DNA of 64,000 nucleotides from Streptomyces barkulensis. GTDB lineage: Bacteria; Actinomycetota; Actinomycetes; Streptomycetales; Streptomycetaceae. This document shows, one piece after another, positions 34,716 through 43,750 of the stretch (positions are counted from its first letter, which is position 1; each line of letters begins with the position of its first letter). The position numbers were made by a program, and so were the translations under genes. Location: contig NZ_PGSG01000089.1 of the NCBI RefSeq assembly GCF_002843305.1, positions 1 through 64,000 of the forward strand, written 5' to 3'. The notes beneath the pieces are model-generated. The model searched no databases. It worked only from the letters and a program-made list of their open reading frames with translations, and had not been told where the DNA came from.

Positions 34716-35561
34716 GTGAACCACCAGGTCGCCGGCAGCGGTGCGGTCCCGCCCACGGGCCGGGGGGACGCGGCGGTGGCCGGTTCCGAGGCCACGATGC
34801 TCTCCGCCCACCGCTTCCCCGCCTGGCCGGTGTGCCGGCGGTGCCCGGGAATCGCCATCGACCTGGGCAGCGCCCGTACCCGGGCCTGGACGCAGGGCCG
34901 CCGCAGCGTCATCGACGCGCCCACCGTGACCTTCCCGGGCAGGGGCATCACCCACCCCGTCCAGCGGGGCACCATCGTCGACGCCGACGGCACCGGCCGG
35001 TTGCTGGAGCGCCTGCTGGGCGGCCGTACCCCCCGCCTCGCCCGCCCGGTGGTCGCCGTCACCACCCCGGTCCTCAGCGACCGGCGCCACCACACCGCCG
35101 CGGCCGAGGCGCTGGGAGTGCTGCGGCCCCGCACGGTGCTGTCCGTCGAGAGCGTCAGGGCCATCGCGCTGGGAGTCCGGGCGGATCTGTCCCGCCCACT
35201 GCTGGTGGTGGACATCGGCGCGCACATCACCGAGGTGGCCCTGCTGGTCGACGGTGCCGTGAGCGCCGCGCGCAGGGCGCCCCTGGGCACCAGCGACCTC
35301 GACACGACCCCCTCGCGCGAGCTGGTCGCCCGGACCGTCGCGATGGTCACCGGCATGCTGCGCGGCAGCCGTGTTCCGCACCTCGCCGACGCGCTGGAAC
35401 GCGGTCCGCTGGTGGGCGGCGGGGGCGCTCTGCGGCCGGAGGTGACCTACCAGCTCTCCGTACGGCTGAACACCTGTGTACGGCCCGCTCCCCAGCCGCA
35501 CATCGCGGCACTGCGCGGAGCCGCCGAGGCACTGCGCTCCACGCATGCGCACCACCGCTGA
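34716..35561 (+). CDS. MreB-like actin-fold protein, short form
   Basis: The 281-residue protein has the actin-like phosphate motifs GIAIDLGSARTRAWTQGR and LLVVDIGAHITEVALLVDG, plus PTVTFPGRG and a glycine-rich GPLVGGGGAL near the C-terminus. It is shorter than MreB (about 340) because the subdomain insertions are reduced. This resembles the third, divergent MreB-like protein of streptomycetes, whose role in spore-wall assembly is limited. GTG 34716 has GGAGG upstream; ATG 34797 is a later option. Confidence 0.75.
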   Translation: MNHQVAGSGAVPPTGRGDAAVAGSEATMLSAHRFPAWPVCRRCPGIAIDLGSARTRAWTQGRRSVIDAPTVTFPGRGITHPVQRGTIVDADGTGRLLERLLGGRTPRLARPVVAVTTPVLSDRRHHTAAAEALGVLRPRTVLSVESVRAIALGVRADLSRPLLVVDIGAHITEVALLVDGAVSAARRAPLGTSDLDTTPSRELVARTVAMVTGMLRGSRVPHLADALERGPLVGGGGALRPEVTYQLSVRLNTCVRPAPQPHIAALRGAAEALRSTHAHHR

Positions 35562-35563
35562 AC

Positions 35564-35598
35564 GGGGCCGTCCCGGCCGTGTCCGCCGGGACGGCCCC
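35564..35598 (+). terminator. Terminator after MreB-like gene
   Basis: Perfect 13-bp stem (35564-35576 with 35586-35598) directly after the stop codon. Confidence 0.75.
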
Positions 35599-35630
35599 CT
35601 TCCGCACGGGCGGCCTTCCGGGGACGGGCA

Positions 35631-35663
35631 GGGCCCGGCACCCCGCTTCGGGGTGCCGGGCCC
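35631..35663 (-). terminator. Terminator after cold-shock gene
   Basis: Perfect 15-bp stem (35631-35645 with 35649-35663) with a 3-nt loop, 16 bases beyond the stop of the minus-strand cold-shock gene. Confidence 0.8.
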
Positions 35664-35678
35664 GTGGAGGCGCCGGGG

Positions 35679-35882
35679 TCAGGCGGGGCGGATGTTCTCC
35701 GCCTGCGGGCCCTTCTGGCCCTGGGTGACGTCGAACTCGACCTTCTGGCCCTCGTGCAGCTCGCGGTAACCCTGGGCCGCGATGTTGGAGTAGTGGGCGA
35801 AGACGTCGGGGCCTCCGCCCTCCTGCTCGATGAAGCCGAAGCCCTTCTCACTGTTGAACCACTTCACGGTGCCCTTGGCCAT
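35679..35882 (-). CDS. CspA-family cold-shock protein
   Basis: The 67-residue OB-fold protein has both RNA-binding motifs, KGFGFIE and DVFAHYS (in place of VFVHFS), and the start MAKGTVKWFNSEKG. Cold-shock proteins act as single-stranded RNA/DNA chaperones. AAGGAGA lies upstream of the ATG. A hairpin with an 8-bp stem sits at 35973-35996, within a probable long 5' leader, as is common for csp genes. Confidence 0.95.
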   Translation of the reverse strand: MAKGTVKWFNSEKGFGFIEQEGGGPDVFAHYSNIAAQGYRELHEGQKVEFDVTQGQKGPQAENIRPA

Positions 35883-36314
35883 GACCGTCTCCTTCTCCTT
35901 GAGGGGACCGGGCCCGCCCTGTGGGCCCGGGAGGTGATCGCCCTGGTCCGGAGATGAGCTGAACAGCGAGAACGCCCGTGATCGTGACCACGGGCGAACG
36001 AGACTTCGGAACCACGACTGCTGTTCACGACGCTACACCGCGCGGTGGGCTGCCGCTACCGACGCGGCCGGGCGTGTCCCGATGGTCCTGCGGGCCCGGC
36101 CGCCCACGCCGAGCCCTCCGGCGCACCGGCGGCCGGGCCTCCACATCGAGGACGGCCGCCTGCCGGAGGCCCGCCCGCCCTCCCCCGCCCGCCTTCCCCG
36201 GTCACCGGGACAGGGGAGGGCGGCCTATGGCGAGGGTGGCGACGGCATTGTCAGTGACCGCACCTATGTTTCCGGCCATGTCCCGCCGCTGTGGTGTGGA
36301 AGGCCCCCTGAAGC
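35883..36314. other. Intergenic region with csp leader
   Basis: This gap of about 430 bp holds the leader and promoter of the cold-shock gene and, further right, GC-rich sequence without a convincing gene. An 8-bp inverted repeat (35973-35980 with 35989-35996, 8-nt loop) could fold in the csp leader. Open frames crossing 36045-36300 are Pro/Arg-rich shadows. Confidence 0.5.
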
Positions 36315-38185
36315 ATGGGAGACGGTGCGTTGTCGGACTGGGAGAGGTCGAGCACGGCACGGGTGATACCACCCGCACGGCCGCGCAAGCTCGCCAAGGT
36401 GCCGTTCGTCGAACTGGCCGACGGACGCCTGCAGGGAGTGGTGTCCAGCGGCTCGGACGTCGGACGGGTCTACGTCTCGTCAGTCGCCGCGGCCGACTAC
36501 GCGTTCGCCTGCAGCACCAACAACAACCGGCCGTGCGGCGGAGCGCACTGCTCGGATCCGTCCACGACGCGCTGACGGCCCGTCTGCGGGAGGCGACCGG
36601 CCGGGCCCGCTTTGCGGAGACGGGCCTCACGCCCGGCGGACAGCGGACGGTGAACCTGCTCGCCGCCGCCCGCTCGTGGCTGGTCGACCTGGCGCGCGCC
36701 GGATGGCGGGGCATCGACCACGATGTGGTCTCCGCGTCCGCGCAGGTCGTCTCCGCGATGCTTCCGGATCCGTCCCTGCGCCGGCCGGCCGCCCTCCTGG
36801 ACGGCTTCGCCGCCGAACTCGCCGCTTCCTGCCCCGGTGCGACGCTGGAGCGCGTCCCGGTACGGCGGTGGGCCGACCTGTGGTCGCGCGCGATGCTGCT
36901 GACACTGCCCGGCGCGGCGGACGCACCCGCGGCCGGTACCGTCACCGGACGCCTCCTGCCACTCGGCGTCGATGCGCACGAGCACGCCACCGCCGTACAG
37001 TGGATACTGCGCCGCCTGATGCCGCACGGCGCCGCACGGCCGATCATGGGGGAGCGGAAGCTGGGGGAGCGCCCGATTCAGGAGTCCTGGGATCTGGCAC
37101 TGGGCACCCACCAGCGTTCGCTCATCGAGCTGGGCTACGAGGGCGTCAGCGTCGAGCAGGTGCTGGAGCAGCGTCTGCGCCGCACGGCGTACGACTCACG
37201 GGCCACCGCGGCGACCGTCCTCGGTGCGGTCGAGGACACCGTGCTGTATCTGCGCGGCCACCGCCTCGCCGGCGAACTGGGGACCCACGCCCTGAAGGTG
37301 CTGTCGGCCGAGCGCAGCGTGGACGGCGCTCCGGAGGTGCTGCGCCGGGTGCGGCGGCTGCTGGCGTACTACCGCACCGGCGAACCGGTCCTGCCGCCGT
37401 GGATCGAGTCCTTCGTCAAGGCGGGATACGCGCACTACTGCACCCTGCTGCCGACGGCGTTCACCGACGACGACGCGGGCGTGCGCCAGGTGGCGGCGAT
37501 GCTGGGCTTCCTGTTCGGGATGGAGAGCCTGGCGCTGTCGCTGGGGTGCGACCGGACACAGCTGGAGCTGGCCCTGGCCCAGTCCCGTCCGCGGGACCCG
37601 GCGAAGACGGCGCTGCTGTGGGCGGCCCGGACGCACCTCGGGCAGCTGACCCGCTAGCAGCTGCGGACCAGGTGCGACGAGATGCTCGGCAACCCCATGG
37701 TGGTGCCCGTCTACCCGCGCCACCTCAGTGGTTTCCTGCACGCGCTGGAGCCCTTCCCCGGTCTCGCCGACTTCGTCGTGGAAGCCGTGTCGAACGCGTT
37801 CGCGCGGCTGCCGGACCATGTGCTCCTGCCGTGGCTGCCGACTCTGATCACCACCCTGCGCTCGGACGGCGCCGAGCTGGCCCCGCTGCTGATCCGCGAG
37901 GCCGGGCGGACCTTCCCCGGACGGCTCGCGGCACTGGACGCATGGGTGCCGCCGTGGCGGGCGCGAGCGGAGCCGGAAGCCGCACGTCCGGCACGGCGTG
38001 CGGGCGCGCGGGCGTCGGGCGCGGCGCTGCTCGCCGCCCATCCCGCGGCGTGCGACGCGGTGGCCGGTCTGCTGGGCTGCGACGGCACGTGGCAGGGCGC
38101 GGAGCCTGCCCCGCCGGGCGCGGCGCCGGCCGACCGTCACCCGCGGACGGCGGTGGCACTGGAGGCGCTGCCGGCCGCTTCGTGA
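36315..38185 (+). pseudogene. Broken gene: SWIM-like N-terminus, helical body, in-frame amber
   Basis: The N-terminal piece (36315-36575) reads KLAKVPFVELADGRLQGVVS, then a Cys-rich SWIM-like patch ACSTNNNRPCGGAHC. The coherent reading then jumps to another frame near 36530-36570 (SVHDALTARLREATGRARF) and continues to a TAG at 37655-37657. The same frame resumes at once (QLRTRCDEMLGNPMVVPVYP) to 38185. Amino-acid composition stays protein-like throughout, so this looks like one long gene (about 620 codons) broken by a frameshift and a nonsense codon (CAG to TAG would explain it). I do not recognise the family. A sequencing error could account for the shift but less easily for both lesions. 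Confidence 0.6.
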
Positions 38186-38233
38186 GGCCGATCAGGGGGC
38201 GCGGCGGCAGCGGCCGCCACCGGCCGGACCGAC

Positions 38234-38263
38234 GGGCCCCGGCCCCTTGCCGGGCCGGGGCCC
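38234..38263 (+). terminator. Terminator upstream of gap
   Basis: Perfect 12-bp stem (38234-38245 with 38252-38263) with a 6-nt loop, after the broken gene and before the gap promoter region. Confidence 0.75.
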
Positions 38264-38320
38264 CACAACCGTGCTGCCGACCGTCGTCGCACCCCCGGTG
38301 AGGGCGGTACCGCGTGGGTG

Positions 38321-38375
38321 ATCAAAATAAGGGGTGTTTAACATATGAGCACCGCCTAGCTCGAAAGATGAACCT
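38321..38375 (+). promoter_or_regulatory. AT-rich leader / promoter of gap
   Basis: The bases 38321-38345 are the most AT-rich stretch for several kilobases and include TAACAT (38339-38344), a fair -10 hexamer. No good -35 is seen 16-18 bp upstream. The gap start codon is 32 bp downstream. Confidence 0.4.
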
Positions 38376-39821
38376 GTGACTACCACCGTGGACTCGTTCA
38401 CCAACTGGAAGAACCGCGAGGAGATCGCGGAGTCGATGATCCCGATCATCGGGAAGCTGCACCGGGAGCGGGACGTCACGATCCTGCTCCACAGCCGCTC
38501 CCTGGTGAACAAGTCGGTGGTCAGCATCCTCAAGACCCACCGGTTCGCCCGGCAGATCGCCGGCGAGGAGCTCTCGGTCACCGAGACGCTGCCGTTCCTG
38601 CGGGCTCTCACCACGCTCGACCTCGGCCCCTCCCAGATCGACATCGGCATGCTCGCCGCGACGTACAGGGCCGACGACCGCGGGCTGTCGGTGGATGAGT
38701 TCACCGCCGAGGCCGTCGCCGGCGCCACGGGCGACAGCAAGATCAAGTGCCGCGAGCCGCGCGATGTGGTCCTCTACGGCTTCGGCCGCATCGGCCGCCT
38801 CCTCGCCCGTCTGCTCATCGAGAAGACCGGCTCCGGAAACGGCCTGCGGCTGCGCGCCATCGTCGTCCGCAAGGCCGCCGGCCAGGACCTCGTCAAGCGC
38901 GCGTCCCTGCTGCGCCGCGACTCCATCCACGGCCAGTTCCAGGGCACGATCACCGTCGACGAGGCGAACAACAAGATCGTCGCCAACGGCAACGAGATCC
39001 AGGTGATCTACTCCGACGACCCGACGGCGGTGGACTACACCGCGTACGGCATCAAGAACGCCATCCTCATCGACAACACCGGCAGGTGGCGCGACCGGGA
39101 GGGGCTGTCCAAGCACCTGCGCCCCGGCGTCGACAAGGTCGTCCTGACCGCGCCGGGCAAGGGCGACGTCCCCAACATCGTCCACGGCGTCAACCACGAG
39201 ACGATCAAGCCCGACGAGCGGATCCTGTCCTGCGCGTCCTGCACCACCAACGCGATCGTGCCGCCGCTGAAGGCGATGGCCGACGAGTACGGCGTCCTGC
39301 GCGGCCACGTCGAGACCGTCCACTCGTTCACCAACGACCAGAACCTGCTGGACAACTACCACAAGTCCGACCGCCGCGGCCGTTCGGCGCCGCTCAACAT
39401 GGTCATCACCGAGACCGGCGCCGCGTCCGCCGTCGCCAAGGCGCTGCCCGGCCTCGACGCGAAGATCACCGGCAGCTCGATCCGCGTCCCCGTGCCGGAT
39501 GTCTCGATCGCGATCCTCAACCTGCAGCTCGCCCGCGAGACCACCCGTGAGGAGGTCCTCGACTACCTCCGCAACGTGTCGCTGACCTCGCCGCTCAAGC
39601 GCCAGATCGACTTCATCAGCGCCCCCGACGCGGTCTCCAGCGACTTCATCGGCTCGCGCAACGCCTCGATCGTCGACGCCGGCGCCACCAAGGTCGAGGG
39701 CGACAACGCGATCCTCTACCTGTGGTACGACAACGAGTTCGGCTACTCCTGCCAGGTCGTCCGCGTCGTCCAGCACGTCTCCGGAGTCGAGTACCCCACC
39801 TACCCGGCCCCGGCGGTCTGA
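38376..39821 (+). CDS. gap: Long-form glyceraldehyde-3-phosphate dehydrogenase
   Basis: The 481-residue protein has an N-terminal extension of about 125 helical residues, then a complete GAPDH: Rossmann GFGRIGR (135-141), catalytic Cys289 in SCASCTTNA, His316 in VHSFTND, and C-terminal WYDNEFGYS. The extension (SMIPIIGKLHRERDVTILLH and following) is found in a distinct actinobacterial/proteobacterial GAPDH group whose physiological direction is not settled. It starts at GTG 38376. It is monocistronic, closed by two hairpins. Confidence 0.93.
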   Translation: MTTTVDSFTNWKNREEIAESMIPIIGKLHRERDVTILLHSRSLVNKSVVSILKTHRFARQIAGEELSVTETLPFLRALTTLDLGPSQIDIGMLAATYRADDRGLSVDEFTAEAVAGATGDSKIKCREPRDVVLYGFGRIGRLLARLLIEKTGSGNGLRLRAIVVRKAAGQDLVKRASLLRRDSIHGQFQGTITVDEANNKIVANGNEIQVIYSDDPTAVDYTAYGIKNAILIDNTGRWRDREGLSKHLRPGVDKVVLTAPGKGDVPNIVHGVNHETIKPDERILSCASCTTNAIVPPLKAMADEYGVLRGHVETVHSFTNDQNLLDNYHKSDRRGRSAPLNMVITETGAASAVAKALPGLDAKITGSSIRVPVPDVSIAILNLQLARETTREEVLDYLRNVSLTSPLKRQIDFISAPDAVSSDFIGSRNASIVDAGATKVEGDNAILYLWYDNEFGYSCQVVRVVQHVSGVEYPTYPAPAV

Positions 39822-39840
39822 CCCCGGCGTTCGGTTTCCG

Positions 39841-39880
39841 CGCCACGCCCGCCCGGTCCGGTGACCGGGCGGGCGTGGCG
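39841..39880 (+). terminator. First terminator after gap
   Basis: Perfect 17-bp stem (39841-39857 with 39864-39880) with a 6-nt loop. Confidence 0.8.
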
Positions 39881-39881
39881 T

Positions 39882-39919
39882 GTCCGGTCCCTCTTCTCGT
39901 CCGGAAGGAGGGACCGGAC
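39882..39919 (+). terminator. Second terminator after gap
   Basis: Perfect 12-bp stem (39882-39893 with 39908-39919) with a 14-nt loop, immediately after the first hairpin. Confidence 0.7.
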
Positions 39920-40174
39920 GCGCCTGCGGCGCCGGGCAGGAGTCCACCGCGCCGAGATCCGTGACGCCGGACGACGGCACCCGCACCTCGGCGGTCTCCG
40001 TCCCCGGTACCCGCCCCCGCCCCCGGCGCGCCGCCCCGAGGTCCGCCGGGGGCGCCGGAGGGCCGGGCGTGTTCCGGGCGGGGGCGGGGCGGATTCCGGG
40101 CGTTGCCGCCCGCATCGCGCATCAGCCCGTGCGGCGGCCGGGAAGTGGGCATGATGGCGGGGGAGGGATGACCC
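39920..40174. other. Promoter region of CHAT operon
   Basis: No gene is seen between the tandem terminators and the CHAT gene. The region is very GC-rich, with G/C runs, and ends in a good ribosome site (GGGGGAGGGA) before ATG 40175. I could not define a promoter. Confidence 0.45.
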
Positions 40175-43100
40175 ATGAGCGATGCCGACGCCGAATCACC
40201 GTCCGCCCGGGCCGCGACCGCCCTGGCCCGCACCGCCGACTGCGCGGTCCCGCTGCCGCGAACCTTTCGGAACACCCCCTACCAGGGCATACGGGGAACC
40301 GAACTCGACGGTGAGATCGCCGGGTTGGAGTCCCTCCTCGAAGAACTGCCGGAATCCGGCACGACCGCGGCCCGCCTGAGGGCCAGACTCGGGACGCTCC
40401 GGTCCGTCAGGTTCGTCCTGGACGGGGCCGCGGAGGACCGGAACGCGGCCGTCCCTCTGCTGCAGGAGGCCCGGGGCTCGGAACGGCTCTGCGCCGAGGA
40501 GCGCACGGCCGCCTCCAAGAGCCTGATGCTGCTGCTCGCATCCCGGGTGGCTCCGCTGGGGCAGGCCGTGAGCGAGGCGGAGGCACTGACCGTGGACCTG
40601 GTCAGGGCGGTGGCGGGCGCGGGCACTCCGGAGGACCGGGGAGGCGACGGGACACTGGAGGACATGCAGCTGCTGCTGCGATTGGGCACCGAGGCCGGTC
40701 TCCTGGCCGAAGCCCCGTTTCGGCAGGAGGACATCCTGCGGCTCGCCGGTTTCCTCATCGATCCGGGGAGGATCGGCGACCCCGGATCGATGGCCGAGGC
40801 GGCGGAGCTGGTGCGGAGGAACGCCGGTCTGCTTCCGCGACCGCTGCGCTCTCTGCTGGACGGGGCACTCTCGATGCTGGGCACCTTCTCCGACCGCCCC
40901 GCCGAGCCGGGCGCGCCGGAGCGGTCCGAGATCCCGTCCGACGAGGCTCTGCGGGACGCGCTGCAGCTCATGGCGGTCGTCGGGGTGTCGGACCCCGGGG
41001 CGGTCGGCAGCGAGGAGCTGAGGAAGGTCATCGGCCGGCTGGACAGCGGGCCGGAAGCCTCGCCGTCCTCACGCATGATCGCCGCCATGCTCCACATCAC
41101 GGAGGGGATGCGCACCCGCGACAGGGAGGCGTTCCGCTCGTCGCTGCGTATCCTGCGGCAGCTCGACGAGGCGGGCGAGCTGCGGGAACCGGCCGACAGG
41201 GAGTGGCTCCGGGCCGTCACCGCGGGCAACCTGGAGGTGGCCGCCGCGACGGGCGGCAGCCTCCAGGACGAGGAGGCCGCCGTGGCCCTCGTGGAGAGCC
41301 TGCTCTCCCGGGCCGTTCCGGACATCCCCGTGCAGGCCGAGCTGAGGGCCGGGGCCGCCTGCCTGCGGATCAGGAACCGTCTGACCGCCGCGCAGGAGAA
41401 CCGGGACGTCACGGCCGTGGACAGGCTGATCGAGGAACTCCTCGACCTGGACCAGGAGCTTCCCGAGCCGTCGGTCTGGGGCGGCGCCCTCGTCCCGTTC
41501 ATGCTGGCACTGGCCCATCTGACCCGTGCCTTCCTCACCAGGGACGTGCGCGACGTCCGCAAGGCCGGGGTCCACATCGAGGAAGCCCTGGAGGCACCGG
41601 TGGAGACCCCGGCCATCCGCGACCTGCTGGACTCGGGCTGGGCGGCGGCGTTCTCCCTCAGCGGCGCACTCGAGTCCGATCCCGGCCGTGTCGCCGAGGG
41701 GATCCGGCGCACCCGGTCCGTGCTGGGACGGGCCGGAATCTCCTTCGACTTCGAGGCCAGAACCCGCGGCCTGGTGGCGAGCGGTCTGAGCCTGCTGCAC
41801 CGCCTCACCGGTGATGTCGCGGCCCTCGACGAGGCCGTCGGGGAAGTGCGCGAGGCCCTGGCCGCCCTTCCGCCCGGGGGAACGCCCGTCAGCGCCTCCC
41901 TGCACTGGGACCTCGCCTCGCTGCACGCCGACCGGGCGGCCACCCGCCCCGGCACACCGGAGGCGGACGAGGACCTGCTGGCCGCCGTGGCCGCCGCGCG
42001 CGAATCGCTGCGCGCGACCGCCGCCGACGTCCTGCTGCAACTGGGGGTGCGGCACGGACTGCGTGTGGCACGCCAGGGAGCCGACCACGGCCGCGTCGCC
42101 GCCTCCTGGGCGCTGCGCGTGGGCCGGACGGACGAGGCGCTGGCCTGCCTGGAGGCCGGCCGTTCGCTGGTGCTGGGCGCCGCGGCCGAGTCCAGGGACG
42201 TCGCCGACCGGCTCGAGGCCCTCGGCGCGGCCGACCTCGCCGCACAGTGGCGCGAGGCCGCTCCGGCACCGCCGCCCCTCCGGCAGGAGGATGCCGACTC
42301 ACCCCTGGAAGTCCTGTCCGCGCTCACCGGCGGCACCCCCCGACTCCCCGGCGACGTCCGCAGCCGCGCCCTGGAACTGCTGCGCGGGCAGCAGGGCTTC
42401 AGCGACGAGCAGTCGCCCTCCGAAACGGTCGCCGGGCTGCGCGCCGGTCTGGCGCGGGCGGGTGTCGACGCCCTCGTGCACCTGCTTCCCGGAACCGGCG
42501 CGGAGGACGGCGCGCTTGTCGTCACCACCCCCGCCGGGCCCGTCCGGGCCGTGCCCCTGCCCGCGCTCTCGCAGGAGGGGCGCGAGGCGGTCGACGCCTT
42601 CGTCCGGGCCGGCGCGGAGCAGCAGCGACTGCTCGACACGCCGTTCGACGCGGTGTCGCCGCAGGAGCGGAAACGGGCCGCCGGACGCCGCCGCCGGGCA
42701 TTCGAGGAGGTGTGCCGGTGGGCGGGGGAGGTGCTGTCCCCCGTACTGGACGCCCTCGGCCTGTGGGAACGGGCTCTGGCCGAATCGGGCCTGGGAGCGG
42801 AGCCGGGCGGTGGCGGGACGGGGCCGGGCGGTGGCGGGACGGGACCCGAGGCGGTGCGGCTCGTCCTGGTCCCGTGCGGGGACCTCGGCGTGGTGCCCTG
42901 GCCGGCGGCGGTGCTGCGCCCGCCGTCCGGGCTCGCCGGCCCGGACACGGTACGGGCGTGCGAGGTCGCCGTGGTCTCCCACGCCGCCTCCGGCCGTGAG
43001 TTCCTCCGCTCCTCGGCCCGCAGCCGTATGAGCCCGAAGGAGCGGCCCGCGCTGGTCTACCACGGCGACGACGGGCTGGCCTGGGCCGAGGACGAGATCA

Positions 43101-43750
43101 GACTCCTGCACCAGGTCTACTACCCCCGGGCGGAGCGCCACCTCGACGAGGACGACGCCGCCGGGCCGGCGACGCCCGAAGCCGTCCTGTCGCTGCTCGG
43201 CGGCCGTGCCGAGGCGCCCGCCTCCATGGTCCACCTCTCCTGTCACGGCATCGCCGGCCCGGACCCGACGACCTCGGCGCTGAGACTGGCCCCTGCCGAG
43301 GGGGCCGGGGAGACGGACCGGCCGCTGACCCTGACCACCCTGCTGGAGGCCCCGCACGACGGTGAGGCGTACCGCTCCCGCGGCCCTCTGGTGGTGTGCG
43401 GGGCCTGCGAGACCGACCTCACCACCCGCGACCACGACGAGGCCCTCACCGTCACCTCCGTCCTGGTCCACCGGCTCGCGGCCGATGCCGTCGGAGCACG
43501 CTGGGCGGTGGACGACGGGGAATCGGAGATCCTGATGCTGGTGCTGCACGACCGGATCACCGCGGGGCTGGCGCCGCCGGACGCGCTGCGTGCCGCCCAG
43601 CGCTGGATGCTCACCGAGCCCGGCAGCCGATTTTTCGTCCGTGCCCTGGAGAAGGTCCGTCCCTCCCGGTGGAACAGGGACTTCCATGACACGGACACCT
43701 GGGCCGCGTTCGTCCACCACGGAAACCCGGCGGGAGGAGCCAGGCCGTGA
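40175..43750 (+). CDS. CHAT-domain (caspase-like) protease with helical-repeat N-terminus
   Basis: The 1191-residue protein consists of a long alpha-helical, TPR-like region (about 30-700, with pairs such as ALDEAVGEVREALAALPPGG and EALACLEAGRSLVLGAA), a linker holding two copies of PGGGGTG (near 877-890), and a C-terminal CHAT domain. The caspase dyad is His1024 in VHLSCHG and Cys1078 in GACETDL. CHAT proteases cleave partner proteins in bacterial conflict and cell-death systems such as TPR-CHAT/Craspase. The gene overlaps the next one by four bases (GTGA) and opens an operon with an antitoxin-like and a RES-toxin gene. Confidence 0.9.
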   Translation: MSDADAESPSARAATALARTADCAVPLPRTFRNTPYQGIRGTELDGEIAGLESLLEELPESGTTAARLRARLGTLRSVRFVLDGAAEDRNAAVPLLQEARGSERLCAEERTAASKSLMLLLASRVAPLGQAVSEAEALTVDLVRAVAGAGTPEDRGGDGTLEDMQLLLRLGTEAGLLAEAPFRQEDILRLAGFLIDPGRIGDPGSMAEAAELVRRNAGLLPRPLRSLLDGALSMLGTFSDRPAEPGAPERSEIPSDEALRDALQLMAVVGVSDPGAVGSEELRKVIGRLDSGPEASPSSRMIAAMLHITEGMRTRDREAFRSSLRILRQLDEAGELREPADREWLRAVTAGNLEVAAATGGSLQDEEAAVALVESLLSRAVPDIPVQAELRAGAACLRIRNRLTAAQENRDVTAVDRLIEELLDLDQELPEPSVWGGALVPFMLALAHLTRAFLTRDVRDVRKAGVHIEEALEAPVETPAIRDLLDSGWAAAFSLSGALESDPGRVAEGIRRTRSVLGRAGISFDFEARTRGLVASGLSLLHRLTGDVAALDEAVGEVREALAALPPGGTPVSASLHWDLASLHADRAATRPGTPEADEDLLAAVAAARESLRATAADVLLQLGVRHGLRVARQGADHGRVAASWALRVGRTDEALACLEAGRSLVLGAAAESRDVADRLEALGAADLAAQWREAAPAPPPLRQEDADSPLEVLSALTGGTPRLPGDVRSRALELLRGQQGFSDEQSPSETVAGLRAGLARAGVDALVHLLPGTGAEDGALVVTTPAGPVRAVPLPALSQEGREAVDAFVRAGAEQQRLLDTPFDAVSPQERKRAAGRRRRAFEEVCRWAGEVLSPVLDALGLWERALAESGLGAEPGGGGTGPGGGGTGPEAVRLVLVPCGDLGVVPWPAAVLRPPSGLAGPDTVRACEVAVVSHAASGREFLRSSARSRMSPKERPALVYHGDDGLAWAEDEIRLLHQVYYPRAERHLDEDDAAGPATPEAVLSLLGGRAEAPASMVHLSCHGIAGPDPTTSALRLAPAEGAGETDRPLTLTTLLEAPHDGEAYRSRGPLVVCGACETDLTTRDHDEALTVTSVLVHRLAADAVGARWAVDDGESEILMLVLHDRITAGLAPPDALRAAQRWMLTEPGSRFFVRALEKVRPSRWNRDFHDTDTWAAFVHHGNPAGGARP
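42802..42843 (+). repeat. 21-bp tandem repeat in CHAT linker
   Basis: Two identical in-frame 21-bp units (42802-42822, 42823-42843) encode a doubled glycine-rich heptapeptide just before the CHAT domain. Copy number may vary between strains. Confidence 0.85.

Noticed and set aside
36045..36366. Short plus-strand frames upstream of the broken gene
   Set aside because: Pro/Arg/Gly-rich, overlapping in all frames, no ribosome sites.
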